Notes: generated by a model from the letters alone, not told the origin. 47,955 nucleotides of DNA from Paracoccaceae bacterium (GCA_030148005.1 JASBUI010000041.1:1-47955); one strand, 5' to 3'; positions 33,813 to 42,758 are shown, counted from the stretch's first letter. Numbers and translations are program-made.

Positions 33813-34601
33813 ATGCGCATTCTGATAACCAACGACGACGGCATCAATGCCGAGGGCCTTGCCGTGCTGACCGAGATTGCCGCCGAGGTTGCCGGGCCAG
33901 ACGGCGAGGTCTGGACAGTTGCGCCTGCGGTCGAGATGTCGGGCGTTGGCCATTGCATATCCTATCTTCAGCCGGCGATGATCCATGAGTTGGGCCCGCG
34001 GCGCGTATCAGTTGAAGGCACGCCTGCGGATTGCGTGCTGGCCGGGCTGCATGACGTGATGCGCCACAGCCCGCCCGATCTGATCCTGTCGGGCGTGAAC
34101 CGCGGTAATAATTCGGCTGAGAATGTTCTTTACTCCGGCACGATCGGCGCTGCGATGGAAGGGGCGCTTCAGGGCGTGCGTTCGATCGCTCTGTCCCAGT
34201 TCTATGGCCCCGCCAATGGTCGCGCGGACGATCCTTTTGAGGCTGCGCGCAAGTTCGGCGCTGAAACCATAAGGCGCCTTGTGACTTCGGCCCCATGGGA
34301 TCAGGAAGCCGATTACAAGCTGTTTTATAACGTGAATTTCCCGCCCGTTCTGGCAAAGGACGTCAAGGGGATTGCAGCGGCAAGTCAGGGATACAGGCGG
34401 AACGTCAACTTTGGCGTCAAGCCCGAAACCTCGCCCAATGGGCGGCGGTATTTGTGGATCCACGGCGGCCCGCAGCAGGACAAGACAGCGCCCGGATCGG
34501 ACGCTTGTCTGAACATCGAGGGCTATGTTTCGGTGACGCCGCTGCGCGCTGATCTGACCAGCCATGCGGATATGGGTGCGCTTTCGGAGGCGCTGAAGTG
34601 A
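33813..34601 (+). CDS. surE: 5'/3'-nucleotidase SurE
   Basis: The 262-residue enzyme is a stationary-phase survival phosphatase acting on nucleoside monophosphates. It starts [19 protein letters not shown], with the metal-binding NDDG, followed by [57 protein letters not shown] precedes the ATG. Its stop overlaps the pcm start by one base, the usual surE-pcm arrangement linked with nlpD. Confidence 0.96.
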   Translation: MRILITNDDGINAEGLAVLTEIAAEVAGPDGEVWTVAPAVEMSGVGHCISYLQPAMIHELGPRRVSVEGTPADCVLAGLHDVMRHSPPDLILSGVNRGNNSAENVLYSGTIGAAMEGALQGVRSIALSQFYGPANGRADDPFEAARKFGAETIRRLVTSAPWDQEADYKLFYNVNFPPVLAKDVKGIAAASQGYRRNVNFGVKPETSPNGRRYLWIHGGPQQDKTAPGSDACLNIEGYVSVTPLRADLTSHADMGALSEALK

Positions 34602-35239
34602 TGGACAGCCCGGAACAGAAAATGCAGTTTCTGTTCGCGCTGCGTTCAAAGGGCGTTCGTGACAAGCGCACGCTTGAGGCGATGGAGGCTATCGATCGCG
34701 GCCCCTTCGTGCGCGGGATTTTCACCAACCGCGCCTATGAGGACATGCCGCTGCCTATCGCTTGCGGCCAGACCATCAGCCAGCCATCTGTCGTGGGGCT
34801 GATGACGCAGGCGCTTGATGTAAAGCCGCGCGACAAGGTTCTGGAGGTCGGCACCGGGTCGGGCTATCAGGCCGCGATCCTGAGCCAGCTGGCGCGCCGG
34901 GTCTACACGGTTGAGCGGCACAGGCGCCTTGTGAACGAGGCGCGCGCGATCTTTGACGAGTTGAACCTGACCAATATCACCGCGATGATCGGTGACGGAT
35001 CGCATGGTTTGCCCGATCAGGCGCCCTTTGATCGCATAATTGTCACGGCTGCGGCCGAAGACCCGCCCGGCCCCCTATTGGCGCAACTGCGAGTTGGGGG
35101 TATCATGGTGGTACCGGTTGGTCAGTCGGATGCCGTTCAAAGCCTGATAAAGGTGGTGCGGACAGAGACCGGATACGAGTATGACGAGCTTCGCCCGGTG
35201 CGCTTTGTGCCGCTGCTGGAGGGGCTGGGACAGGAATAG
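34601..35239 (+). CDS. pcm: Protein-L-isoaspartate O-methyltransferase
   Basis: This 212-residue enzyme uses S-adenosylmethionine to repair isoaspartyl residues in aged proteins. The AdoMet motif is [19 protein letters not shown], with [27 protein letters not shown] and [22 protein letters not shown] chose ATG 34601, the first base overlapping the surE TGA; a GTG at 34598 is the alternative. It lies between surE and the LysM lipoprotein gene, as in many proteobacteria. Confidence 0.95.
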   Translation: MDSPEQKMQFLFALRSKGVRDKRTLEAMEAIDRGPFVRGIFTNRAYEDMPLPIACGQTISQPSVVGLMTQALDVKPRDKVLEVGTGSGYQAAILSQLARRVYTVERHRRLVNEARAIFDELNLTNITAMIGDGSHGLPDQAPFDRIIVTAAAEDPPGPLLAQLRVGGIMVVPVGQSDAVQSLIKVVRTETGYEYDELRPVRFVPLLEGLGQE

Positions 35240-35288
35240 ACGATCAGAGCCCCGGACCAACAACGGGGCCAATCATGAGGACAGAGCA

Positions 35289-36440
35289 ATGGCCAAGCGC
35301 CCTATCTACCCGATCCTTGCCGGTACTGCCGCAACCTTTCTGTTGTCCGCCTGTGCGGGCGGCTTCGATCCGGATCTGCGCAGCACTTTCAACGGCTTTG
35401 ACACCACTTCATCCGTGAAGCAGGCGACAGAGCCGCGCCCGATGCCCGATGATCGGGGGGTCATTTCCTATCCCAACTATCAGGTTGCGGTCGCCCAGCG
35501 CGGGGACACGGTGGCGGATGTTGCCGCGCGCGTTGGAATTGGCGCGGATGAGTTGGCCCGCTACAACGGTCTTCCTGCCAATGTATCGCTGCGCGGGGAT
35601 GAGGTTCTGGCCCTGCCCCGCCGCGTAGCAGAGCCATCGGCGGCGACCGGTGCGATCACCTCGGGTCCGATCCAACCCTCGGACGGCGTGGATATCACCA
35701 CGCTCGCAGGCGACGCGATCAACCGCGCAGGTCCGACCAGCAACACGCAAAGCCGAACGCCAAGCGGCACCAGCGGGCGTGAGCCGCTGCGCCACAAGGT
35801 TGAACGCGGCGAGACCGCCTATTCAATCTCACGGCTTTACAACATCTCGGTTCGTTCGCTTGCGGACTGGAACGGGCTGGACGGCAACCTGACGGTGCGC
35901 GAGGGGCAGTATCTGTTGATCCCCGTCGCCGTGCAGACGCAGGCCTCGGCAACTTCGGTGGTCACGCAGCCCGGCGCGGGAAGCCCGACGCCGACACCGC
36001 CGAGCGCGGTCAAGCCATTGCCAAAGCCGATCGCGGCCGCGCCCAAGGCGAATACCCCCAAACTGGGCGGTGAAGCGACGGCGGCCTCAGCCTCGCGGCT
36101 GGCCGCGCCTGTGGATGGCAAGATCATTCGCGCCTTCGTGGCCAAGAAGAATGATGGCATCGATATCGCCGCCGCGCCCGGAACGGTGGTTCAGGCAGCC
36201 GAAACCGGCGTGGTTGCCGCGATCACGGAAGACACCGATCAGGTGCCGATCCTTGTGCTGCGCCATGCCAACAACCTGTTGACGGTTTACGCAAATATCG
36301 ACGGGATCAAGGTCAAGAAGGGCACCAAGGTCAAACGCGGACAGGCGCTTGCCGTGGTGCGCAAGGGCAACCCCAGCTTCCTGCACTTCGAAGTGCGGCA
36401 GGGCTTTGACGCCGTGGATCCGGTGCCGTTCCTGAACTGA
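35289..36440 (+). CDS. nlpD: NlpD-like LysM/LytM lipoprotein (probable amidase activator)
   Basis: The 383-residue protein has a lipoprotein signal with lipobox LSAC (lipidated Cys22). Two LysM repeats follow: residues about 64-110 and 168-213, the second reading HKVERGETAYSISRLYNIS. A proline-rich linker leads to a LytM/M23 domain from about residue 275. The zinc ligands are degenerate: the first His of HxxxD is Asn288 and the first His of HxH is Phe364 (FLHFEVR). This is the pattern of NlpD/EnvC, which do not cut peptidoglycan but activate amidases during division. I chose ATG 35289. It converges on the DUF815 gene. Confidence 0.92.
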   Translation: MAKRPIYPILAGTAATFLLSACAGGFDPDLRSTFNGFDTTSSVKQATEPRPMPDDRGVISYPNYQVAVAQRGDTVADVAARVGIGADELARYNGLPANVSLRGDEVLALPRRVAEPSAATGAITSGPIQPSDGVDITTLAGDAINRAGPTSNTQSRTPSGTSGREPLRHKVERGETAYSISRLYNISVRSLADWNGLDGNLTVREGQYLLIPVAVQTQASATSVVTQPGAGSPTPTPPSAVKPLPKPIAAAPKANTPKLGGEATAASASRLAAPVDGKIIRAFVAKKNDGIDIAAAPGTVVQAAETGVVAAITEDTDQVPILVLRHANNLLTVYANIDGIKVKKGTKVKRGQALAVVRKGNPSFLHFEVRQGFDAVDPVPFLN

Positions 36441-36454
36441 TGATGAACCGGCTG

Positions 36455-36478
36455 GCGGCGTTCAGATACGAACGCCGC
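36455..36478. terminator. Hairpin between convergent nlpD and DUF815 gene
   Basis: GCGGCGTTC and GAACGCCGC form a perfect 9-bp stem around AGATAC. It lies over the last codons of the DUF815 gene and 15 bases after the nlpD stop. No T-tract on either strand; it may work as a bidirectional barrier. Confidence 0.45.
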
Positions 36479-37301
36479 GGCGCCCTGCAAGATCGGTAAA
36501 ATACTGCCAAGCAACGCGGCCCGAACGGGCGCCGCGCGTTGCGGCCCATTCAATAGCCTCGGCGCGAAGCACATCTGGTTCGATATCGACCCCATGCGCG
36601 TCACAATATCCGCGGATCATTTCCAGGTATTCGTCCTGACTGCAGGGGTGGAAGCCTAGCCAAAGGCCAAAGCGGTCTGACAGCGACACTTTCTCTTCCA
36701 CGGCCTCGGAGGGGTTGATCGCCGATCCGCGTTCGTTTTCGATCATGTCGCGCGGCATCAAGTGGCGCCGGTTTGAGGTGGCGTAGAACACCACGTTATC
36801 GGGGCGCCCTTCGATCCCGCCGTCCAGAACGGCCTTAAGCGATTTGTAGTGCTGGTCGTCATGGCTGAACGACAGATCATCGCAAAAGAGCAGAAAACGG
36901 TTCGGGTCGGCGCGCAGAAGGTTCAGCAAACGGCCGATGGAGGGCAGATCCTCTCGCTGGACCTCAACGATTTTCAGTGTCTCACCGCGCCTTAGCACCT
37001 CTGCATGAACGGCCTTAACCAGCGATGATTTTCCCATGCCGCGCGCGCCCCACAAAAGCGCGTTGTTGGCCGGAAGGCCGCGGGCAAACTGAAGCGTGTT
37101 TTCCAAGAGCGTATCGCGCGACCGCCCGACACCGACCAAAAGGTCCAGCGCCACGCGGTTCACATTGGCCACCGGCACAAGGCGATCGGGATCGACGTGC
37201 CAGAGGAAGGCATCGGCCGCGGCCAGATCGACCGGATCGCCCGGTGGCGGGCTTAGCCTTTCCAGCGCGGCGGCGATCCGGTCCATCGGGTCATCGATCA
37301 T
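36462..37301 (-). CDS. DUF815 family AAA+-like ATPase
   Basis: The 279-residue protein has the DUF815 signature FARGLPANNALLWGARGMGKSSLVKAVHAEV, containing the Walker A GARGMGKS. Walker B is FLLFCDDLSFS, with VVFYATSNRRHLMPRDM and a SLSDRFGLWLGFH segment. It is a cytoplasmic AAA+ type ATPase of unknown function. Its start overlaps the tatC stop by 4 bases, placing it at the end of the tat operon, and it converges on nlpD. I would infer a link with export or envelope quality control only from this location. Confidence 0.9.
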   Translation of the reverse strand: MIDDPMDRIAAALERLSPPPGDPVDLAAADAFLWHVDPDRLVPVANVNRVALDLLVGVGRSRDTLLENTLQFARGLPANNALLWGARGMGKSSLVKAVHAEVLRRGETLKIVEVQREDLPSIGRLLNLLRADPNRFLLFCDDLSFSHDDQHYKSLKAVLDGGIEGRPDNVVFYATSNRRHLMPRDMIENERGSAINPSEAVEEKVSLSDRFGLWLGFHPCSQDEYLEMIRGYCDAHGVDIEPDVLRAEAIEWAATRGARSGRVAWQYFTDLAGRRGVRI

Positions 37302-38197
37302 GCCTTGGGCGCCTCATCGGCAGTTTCGCCTTCGTGTTCGTCGTCAAAGTCCTCATCGAACTCATCGTCGAACTCGTCGTCATCCAGAAGCCCTTCTTCG
37401 CGAAGGCGCTTGTTGCGCTCACGCTCGACCCGGGCAACAAGGAAGATCGAAATCTCGTAAAGCCCGTAGACCACCGTAAACAGGATCACTTGGGTGATCA
37501 CGTCAGGGGGGGTCACCAGCGCCGCAAGCACAAGAATTCCGACGATCGAGTACTTGCGAACGTTCTTGAGCCCCTGAGCGGTCACAAGGCCGGCCTTGCC
37601 CATCAGCGTCAGAAGCACCGGCAACTGAAAGCAAAGACCAAAGGCCACGATGAACTTGATAGTCAGCGACAAATAAGCCTGTGCCGAACCCTGAAAGGCG
37701 ATGCCGGCGGTTTCAAGCGCCCCCTCTCCGGTCAGCGTTCCGGTCTTTTGAAAGCCAAGGAAGAAGTCAAAGGCCATCGGCGTGATGACATAGTAGGCAA
37801 AGGACGCGCCCAGAAAGAACATGAAGGGCGAGGCTACAAGGAAGGGCAGAAAGGCGTTCTTTTCCGTCTTGTAAAGGCCCGGCGCCACAAAGCGCCACAT
37901 CTGTACCGCGATATAGGGAAAGGCCAGAACGAAGCCGCCCATCAACGAGATGGAAATGGCAACGAAAAAGCCTTCTTGCAGAGAGATCAGGATCAGCCCG
38001 CAATCGCCCTGACCGCGCGCCACCATCGTGTCGCACAAGGGGCGCGTCAGGAAGTCAAAGATGCGGCCCTGAAAGGTGAATGAGATCATCATGCCGACAA
38101 CAAAGGCCAGCACCGACCGGATCAGCCGCGTGCGCAGCTCGGCCAGATGTTCGATCAACGGTGCCGAGCTGTCGTCGATCTCTTCTGCATCGCTCAT
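37298..38197 (-). CDS. tatC: Sec-independent translocase subunit TatC
   Basis: The 299-residue protein recognises twin-arginine signals and has six membrane segments. The signature SAPLIEHLAELRTRLIRSV opens it. The last 35 or so residues are strikingly acidic (EEGLLDDDEFDDEFDEDFDD region), a cytoplasmic tail longer than in E. coli TatC (258 residues). It overlaps the tatB stop and the DUF815 start by 4 bases each. Confidence 0.97.
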   Translation of the reverse strand: MSDAEEIDDSSAPLIEHLAELRTRLIRSVLAFVVGMMISFTFQGRIFDFLTRPLCDTMVARGQGDCGLILISLQEGFFVAISISLMGGFVLAFPYIAVQMWRFVAPGLYKTEKNAFLPFLVASPFMFFLGASFAYYVITPMAFDFFLGFQKTGTLTGEGALETAGIAFQGSAQAYLSLTIKFIVAFGLCFQLPVLLTLMGKAGLVTAQGLKNVRKYSIVGILVLAALVTPPDVITQVILFTVVYGLYEISIFLVARVERERNKRLREEGLLDDDEFDDEFDEDFDDEHEGETADEAPKA

Positions 38198-38808
38198 GTG
38201 GATTTACTCTTTGCCGGTTTTGGGCTTGCCTTGGCGGCGGTCTTTGCCGCGGGCTTGGCCGCTGCTTTTGCCGGGGCTTTTGCGGCGGCTTTGGCGGGCG
38301 CTTTGGCGCCAGTTTTGGGGGCGGCCTTAGTGGCCGGTTTTGCCGCCTTCTTCGCGGCAGGCTTGGCGGCCGTCTTGGCGGCGGTTTTCGTTCCCGTCGC
38401 TGCGGCTTTGGTTGCGGCCTCTGCCCCGCCTGCTGCCTTGGCGGCGGCGCTGGCCTTGATCTTGCGGGCATCCTCGGCGCGCTTTTGCGCAAGTTTGGCG
38501 GTCTCAGAGCCCACGGCCTTTTGTGAGCTACCCTTCTCCCACCCGGTCAGCGACTTGGCCGCCTCTTCCACCTTGTCGAGGCCGAAGTTGCGGGCGCTGT
38601 TGATCCCCTTGAGGTCCGAGGCGACATCCGACACGCCCGCCTCATCGGCGGCATCGTTCATCGCGCGCTGAAAGTCGCGCGCCATGCCCTTCATCTTGCC
38701 CGACATCTTGCCAAGGGTGCGGAACATCCCCGGCAGATCCTTGGGGCCGACCACGATCAGCGCGACAATTCCGACCAGCAAAAGCTCGGTCCAGCCGATG
38801 TCAAACAT
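38194..38808 (-). CDS. tatB: Sec-independent translocase subunit TatB
   Basis: The 204-residue protein opens FDIGWTELLLVGIVALIVVGPKDLP, the TatB hinge region, and then has the amphipathic helix FRTLGKMSGKMKGMARDFQRAM. The last 95 residues are a low-complexity Ala/Lys/Pro tail with AAKAPAKAA-type units (38218-38450). TatB captures the precursor and passes it to the pore. The acidic TatC tail and the basic TatB tail might interact. It is separated from tatA by 27 bases. Confidence 0.95.
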   Translation of the reverse strand: MFDIGWTELLLVGIVALIVVGPKDLPGMFRTLGKMSGKMKGMARDFQRAMNDAADEAGVSDVASDLKGINSARNFGLDKVEEAAKSLTGWEKGSSQKAVGSETAKLAQKRAEDARKIKASAAAKAAGGAEAATKAAATGTKTAAKTAAKPAAKKAAKPATKAAPKTGAKAPAKAAAKAPAKAAAKPAAKTAAKASPKPAKSKST

Positions 38809-38835
38809 TTCAGGTCCTCCGGACCACGGACAGGC

Positions 38836-39054
38836 CTAGGCCTTGTCCTTTTCCTTTTCTGCGGGTGTGACGTCCTTTGCGGCTTCGGCCGTGGCGTCTT
38901 CCACTTCCTTCTGGCCTTCGCTGACGCCCTTCTTGAAAGAGGTAATCCCCTTACCAACTTCGCCCATAAGCGACGATACCTTGCCCTTGCCGAACAGGAC
39001 CAGGACAACCACCGCGATCAGGATCAGACCCACCGGGCCAATATTGTTGAACAT
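38836..39054 (-). CDS. tatA: Sec-independent translocase subunit TatA
   Basis: The 72-residue protein has the N-terminal membrane helix GPVGLILIAVVVLVLFGKGKVSSLMGEVGKGI with the FGKGK-type hinge and a short charged tail. TatA polymerises to form the translocation pore. I chose ATG 39054, behind a GGAGAG ribosome binding site; the frame is open 15 codons upstream. It is the first gene of tatA-tatB-tatC-DUF815. Confidence 0.94.
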   Translation of the reverse strand: MFNNIGPVGLILIAVVVLVLFGKGKVSSLMGEVGKGITSFKKGVSEGQKEVEDATAEAAKDVTPAEKEKDKA

Positions 39055-39105
39055 GTTGATCTCTCCGTTGTGGGGCGCTTCATGCGCCGCCGAAAACATT
39101 CAGGA

Positions 39106-39133
39106 TATGTATTGGGTGGCGGGACCAAGGCAA
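39106..39133 (-). promoter_or_regulatory. Possible promoter of the tat operon
   Basis: On the minus strand TTGCCT (39133-39128) and TACATA (39111-39106) are separated by 16 bases, 52 bases upstream of the tatA start. Weak match to a housekeeping promoter. Confidence 0.3.
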
Positions 39134-39194
39134 AGCCCGAAACGTACAGATGGAACGTTTTTTTGATGGGTTGTGGGCAGAAAATCCCGCCGGA

Positions 39195-39231
39195 TTGACC
39201 TTTGGGCAGACCCCTGACAGGTTAGTGTCAG
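39195..39231 (+). promoter_or_regulatory. Candidate promoter and operator of the WYL regulator gene
   Basis: TTGACC at 39195 could be a -35 element. The region where the -10 should be holds a perfect inverted repeat: CTGACA and TGTCAG around a 6-base spacer (39214-39231). Such an operator over the -10 would suit autorepression by the YafY-type regulator encoded 100 bases downstream. Confidence 0.45.
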
Positions 39232-39333
39232 TAGTGGGGCGGCGAAGACGACCGTCAGACCGGGGTGGCGGGTGGATGATTCTCTCTGGCCGCCCCGCCT
39301 CCCATGCCGCCGCAGCTTCAGCAGGAGACGACA

Positions 39334-40014
39334 ATGCGCAGAACCGACCGGCTGATCGAGCTGATACAGATCCTGCGCGACGGGCGGCTGCACCGGGCTG
39401 CGGATATGGCCCGAGAGCTTGGCGTCTCGGAACGCACGACCTATCGCGACATGGCAACGCTTCAGGCCAGCGGCGTCCCCGTCGCCGGTGAGCCCGGAAT
39501 GGGATACCAGCTCAGCGCGCCGATCACCCTGCCGCCCCTGAACCTGACACTCGTCGAACTTGAAGCGCTGCACCTTGGCATGGCCGTTGTGGGCGATGCC
39601 GCAGATGCAGAACTCAGCGCCGCCGCCAAAAGCTTATCTGCCAAGATCGACGCGGTCCTGCCCGAAGATCGCAGCGCCGCGCCCACGGGCTGGGGCTTTG
39701 CCGTCTACCCCTTTGCCGACGCCGCTGCGGGCTTTCAGTTCATGCCGGTGCTGCGCGCCGCGATCAGATCGCGCCAGAAACTACAGATCGACTATCTGGA
39801 TCTGGACAACACACTGACCACCCGCACCATCCGCCCGCTTAAACTGGAATACTGGGGCCGGGTCTGGACCTGCACCGCATGGTGCGAGATGACCGATGAT
39901 TTCCGCGTCTTTCGCGTGGACCGGATGGAACGGGCCGAAGTGCTGCCCGGCCTCTTTGTCGAAGAACAGGGCAAGACCCTTGCAGATTACGCGCTGCGCG
40001 AAGGGCGTCGCTGA
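39334..40014 (+). CDS. YafY-type WYL-domain transcriptional regulator
   Basis: The 226-residue protein has an N-terminal HTH (RTDRLIELIQILRDGRLHRAADMARELGVSERTTYRDMATLQASGVPVAGEPGMGYQL) and a WYL domain with IDYLDLDNTLTTRTIRPLKLEYWGRVWTCTAWCEMTDDFRVFRVDRME, where WYL reads YWG. Such proteins sense small ligands or nucleic acid. I chose ATG 39334, behind AGGAGA. It is divergent from tatA and convergent with the ABC ATPase, so the target is probably itself or a distant gene. Confidence 0.93.
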   Translation: MRRTDRLIELIQILRDGRLHRAADMARELGVSERTTYRDMATLQASGVPVAGEPGMGYQLSAPITLPPLNLTLVELEALHLGMAVVGDAADAELSAAAKSLSAKIDAVLPEDRSAAPTGWGFAVYPFADAAAGFQFMPVLRAAIRSRQKLQIDYLDLDNTLTTRTIRPLKLEYWGRVWTCTAWCEMTDDFRVFRVDRMERAEVLPGLFVEEQGKTLADYALREGRR

Positions 40015-40024
40015 AACCTCGCCG

Positions 40025-40057
40025 CTTCTTTGTGGCTCAAATATCCTCGCCGAAGGC
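40025..40057 (-). repeat. Intergenic repeat copy C
   Basis: Full-length copy between the convergent WYL and ABC ATPase genes. It starts CTTCTTTGTGG on the plus strand and ends in CGCCGAAGGC, a compensating hairpin change relative to copies A and B: CGCC-GAA-GGCG keeps the stem. Confidence 0.55.
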
Positions 40058-40087
40058 GAAAACCCGGCCCGCCGCACTTGCGCTGGC

Positions 40088-41173
40088 TCAGGCCCCGGCG
40101 CTGAAGACGAAACAGCGGTCGCGGCGAATTGATAGCCAAAGCGCCATGCCCGGCTTGGGCAGAAAGACCGCCGGCACCACCGCCGTGACGATCGATCCGT
40201 CGTGGTCCATGCGGAACTCGACAAGGCTTTCGTTGCCCATAAAGCGCGCGCGCTCGACAATGCCGCGCGCGGGCGTGCCTTGCGATACCGTGGGGTTCGG
40301 CCCCTTGCCGCCGCGGTCAAAGTCAATCGCCACATGCTGCGGTCGAAAGACGATCTCGACGGTGCTGCCATCGGCATAGCCGGGCGCAAGGAACATGCCA
40401 AAGGGCGTTTCGGTCAACGCGCCGTTCACCTTGCCGCGGATGATGTTCACATCCGAGAAAAAGGCAGCGGCGGCGCGGTCGACGGGCGCGTGATAGATGT
40501 TGTAGGGGCTGCCGGCCTGCACGATGCGGCCATCGCGCATCAGGATAATCTCATCGGCCATGCGCATGGCTTCATCGGGTTCATGGGTTACCAGAAGAAC
40601 CGCGGTATCGGCCTCTTTGAGGTGCTCAAGCGTCTCGTCGCGCACCGCGTCCCGCAGGCGGTTGTCGAGACCTGAAAAGGGTTCGTCCATCAGCATGATG
40701 CGCGGCTTTGGCGCCAGCGCGCGGGCCAGCGCAACGCGCTGTTGCTCGCCGCCCGAAAGCTGATGAGGGTAGTCATCGGCATGGGCGCAAAGGTTCACCC
40801 GCTGCAAAAGTGCCGCCACGCGTTCATCGCGCGCCGCGCGCGCGCCGCTCAGGCCAAAGCCCACGTTCTGGGCCACGGTGAGATGCGGAAAAAGCGCAAA
40901 ATCCTGAAACATCAGGCCCACGCCGCGATGTTCGGGCGCCAGGAACCGCCCCTGCCCTGCGATGATCTTGCCGTCGATGGCAACTTCGCCCTCGTCCTGC
41001 ACATCAACGCCCGCCAGTATCCGCAGCGTCGTGGACTTGCCACAGCCCGAGGGGCCCAAAAGGCAGGTCACCTCGCCGGGGCGCAACTCGAACGAGACAT
41101 CGTCGACCACTGCGCGCCCGTCAAAGCGGCGCGTCAGGTGGCTTGCTTTCAGACGAGGGGCTGCCCGCTCCAA
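40088..41173 (-). CDS. FbpC-type ABC ATPase (orphan)
   Basis: The 361-residue ATPase has Walker A LLGPSGCGKSTTLRILAG, signature QLSGGEQQRVALARAL, Walker B RIMLMDEPFSGLD and switch VTHEPDE, followed by a TOBE-type domain. This is the pattern of iron(III), sulfate and polyamine importers. No permease or binding-protein gene is adjacent. It follows the symporter gene after 51 bases on the same strand. The start is a TTG at 41173 with a weak ribosome binding site; no in-frame ATG is available. The Q-loop is FQDFALFPHLT. It may serve a transporter encoded elsewhere. Confidence 0.88.
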   Translation of the reverse strand: MERAAPRLKASHLTRRFDGRAVVDDVSFELRPGEVTCLLGPSGCGKSTTLRILAGVDVQDEGEVAIDGKIIAGQGRFLAPEHRGVGLMFQDFALFPHLTVAQNVGFGLSGARAARDERVAALLQRVNLCAHADDYPHQLSGGEQQRVALARALAPKPRIMLMDEPFSGLDNRLRDAVRDETLEHLKEADTAVLLVTHEPDEAMRMADEIILMRDGRIVQAGSPYNIYHAPVDRAAAAFFSDVNIIRGKVNGALTETPFGMFLAPGYADGSTVEIVFRPQHVAIDFDRGGKGPNPTVSQGTPARGIVERARFMGNESLVEFRMDHDGSIVTAVVPAVFLPKPGMALWLSIRRDRCFVFSAGA

Positions 41174-41224
41174 CTTGGTATCAATCCCGACTTAAACGCT
41201 TGGTTTTGCCCGGACCTAGCAGTC

Positions 41225-42613
41225 TCAGCGCTTTGCCGCAACCCTTGCGCGCATGGCGCCGCCGATCAGCGCGGCGGCAAAGCCGACGACCAGAACCGTG
41301 GCCGAGATTGCCAGAAGCTGCACGTATTTGTGGTCATCAGGCAGGATCGCGGCCACCAGATCGTTGGTGCGCAGGAAATAGGCCGCCGCCCCAAGGATCG
41401 CGGCGGCAAAGGACACCATGTAGGACCAAAGCGGCACCTGATGGTTCATGATCAGACCGCAGACCAGCACCGGCGTCAGGAACATCGAAGCGGTTCCGCT
41501 GACGGCGACGGCATCGAACAGCGTCTTGTTGCCCCAAAGCGTCAAAAGCGCGCCAGCGGCCATAAAGACGACCATGGCAACGCGCCCACCGGTCAGGCTT
41601 CGCGGTACAAGGCGAAGCTCTTCCACCGAAAGGCGCGCGGCCGAGGCAAGGGCGCTGTCAAGCGTCGACAGCGCCGAGATCAGAAGGCTGACCAGCAGCG
41701 CCACAAAGACCCAAGGGGGGAACATCACGCCCCATGTCCCCAAAAGTTCATTGCTGTATTCGGCGCCCACCAGCGATGCCTGAATGCCGAACATTCCAAA
41801 GGCGAGGATGCACAGCGTGGAAATCCAGAAAGCATGCAGAAAGCTTTTGCGCGTTGTGCCCTCATCGCTGAGAAATCCACGGTCCATCATGACCGGATCA
41901 TGCGCCGGGTAGGAAAAGACCTGAAGGAAGGCGACCGCCAGAAGGATCCAGCCATTGCGCGATCCAGAGGCGCCATCGGCGGTCAGAACGGCAGAGAAGG
42001 AAAATTCGGGTGAGGCGACAAGTGCAACAAGGGCCACGGCGAAGACAACAAGGAAAAGAAGCATCTGGATGACGTCGGTGCGCAGCGCCGCCGAAAGCCC
42101 ACCCCATGCCGAATAGGCAAGCCCAAGGATCGCCACTACAAGGATCGCGCCGGTTCCGGCGCCCGTAACCTCGGGCATGATGGCCGAAAAGATCAGCCCC
42201 ACGACCAGAAGGTTTGCAAAAACCTCGGACAGAAGGCGCAGCGCTATCACGATGTTATAAGATGTCGCCCCGGCGCGGCCGAAGCGTGCCGATATCCAGC
42301 CTTGGATCGATTGGGCGCCGCTTTGGCGGATCCGTCCGACGATGAAGCCGCCGGTCAGAAACGACAGGTAATAGGCGGCATAGGCCAGCGTGCCGGCGAT
42401 GCCGTAGTAATAGCCAAGGATGGCCGAGTTCATCAAAGAGCGGGCGAAAATCCAGGTCGTGACCTGTGACAGAACCAGCGTCCAAAGGCCGGGCGCCTTG
42501 CCTTCGGCGCTTGAGCCTCCAAAGAAGCCTTCGATCGTTGCGCGGCGCGGGGCGGCGGCAAGGCTGGCGATCACCACAAGGGCGAAGACACCGATAACGG
42601 CCAGTTCCAACAT
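41225..42613 (-). CDS. Na+/solute symporter family protein
   Basis: The 462-residue protein is an SSS-type transporter with about 12-13 membrane segments. Near the N terminus is SQVTTWIFARSLMNSAILGYYYGIAGTLAYAAYY, then IQGWISARFGRAGATSYNIVIALRLLSEVFANLLVVG and, in the middle, AWGGLSAALRTDVIQMLL and DSALASAARLSVEEL. GGGAG precedes the ATG. The substrate is not decided by the sequence. Its neighbour is an ABC ATPase gene in the same orientation. Confidence 0.9.
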   Translation of the reverse strand: MLELAVIGVFALVVIASLAAAPRRATIEGFFGGSSAEGKAPGLWTLVLSQVTTWIFARSLMNSAILGYYYGIAGTLAYAAYYLSFLTGGFIVGRIRQSGAQSIQGWISARFGRAGATSYNIVIALRLLSEVFANLLVVGLIFSAIMPEVTGAGTGAILVVAILGLAYSAWGGLSAALRTDVIQMLLFLVVFAVALVALVASPEFSFSAVLTADGASGSRNGWILLAVAFLQVFSYPAHDPVMMDRGFLSDEGTTRKSFLHAFWISTLCILAFGMFGIQASLVGAEYSNELLGTWGVMFPPWVFVALLVSLLISALSTLDSALASAARLSVEELRLVPRSLTGGRVAMVVFMAAGALLTLWGNKTLFDAVAVSGTASMFLTPVLVCGLIMNHQVPLWSYMVSFAAAILGAAAYFLRTNDLVAAILPDDHKYVQLLAISATVLVVGFAAALIGGAMRARVAAKR

Positions 42614-42758
42614 GTTTTGTACACTCCCTGATCTTTCCGGCCCATCGCTAACAGGGCGATTACGGGCGGGCCAGTGTGATCATTGGCGCACACGGCGATT
42701 TGACGGTTTGTGTCAGTGCCGGGCCGCGCAATGGCGACCCGGCCCTGTTTTTCAGGCG

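Noticed and set aside
37025..38083. 352-codon plus-strand open frame over DUF815 and tatC
   Set aside because: Antisense shadow of two convincing genes.
38218..38450. Repetitive DNA in the tatB tail as a possible CRISPR or minisatellite
   Set aside because: Units are irregular and in frame, encoding Ala/Lys/Pro; it is a low-complexity protein tail.
40742..42013. 423-codon plus-strand open frame over the ABC ATPase and symporter genes
   Set aside because: Antisense of well-supported genes; the translation is His/Lys/Gln-rich and looks unlike a protein.
42690..42758. GC-rich hairpin near the SDR 3' end as a terminator
   Set aside because: The stem is interrupted and the T-run lies on the strand with no upstream gene, so the direction makes no sense for either neighbour.
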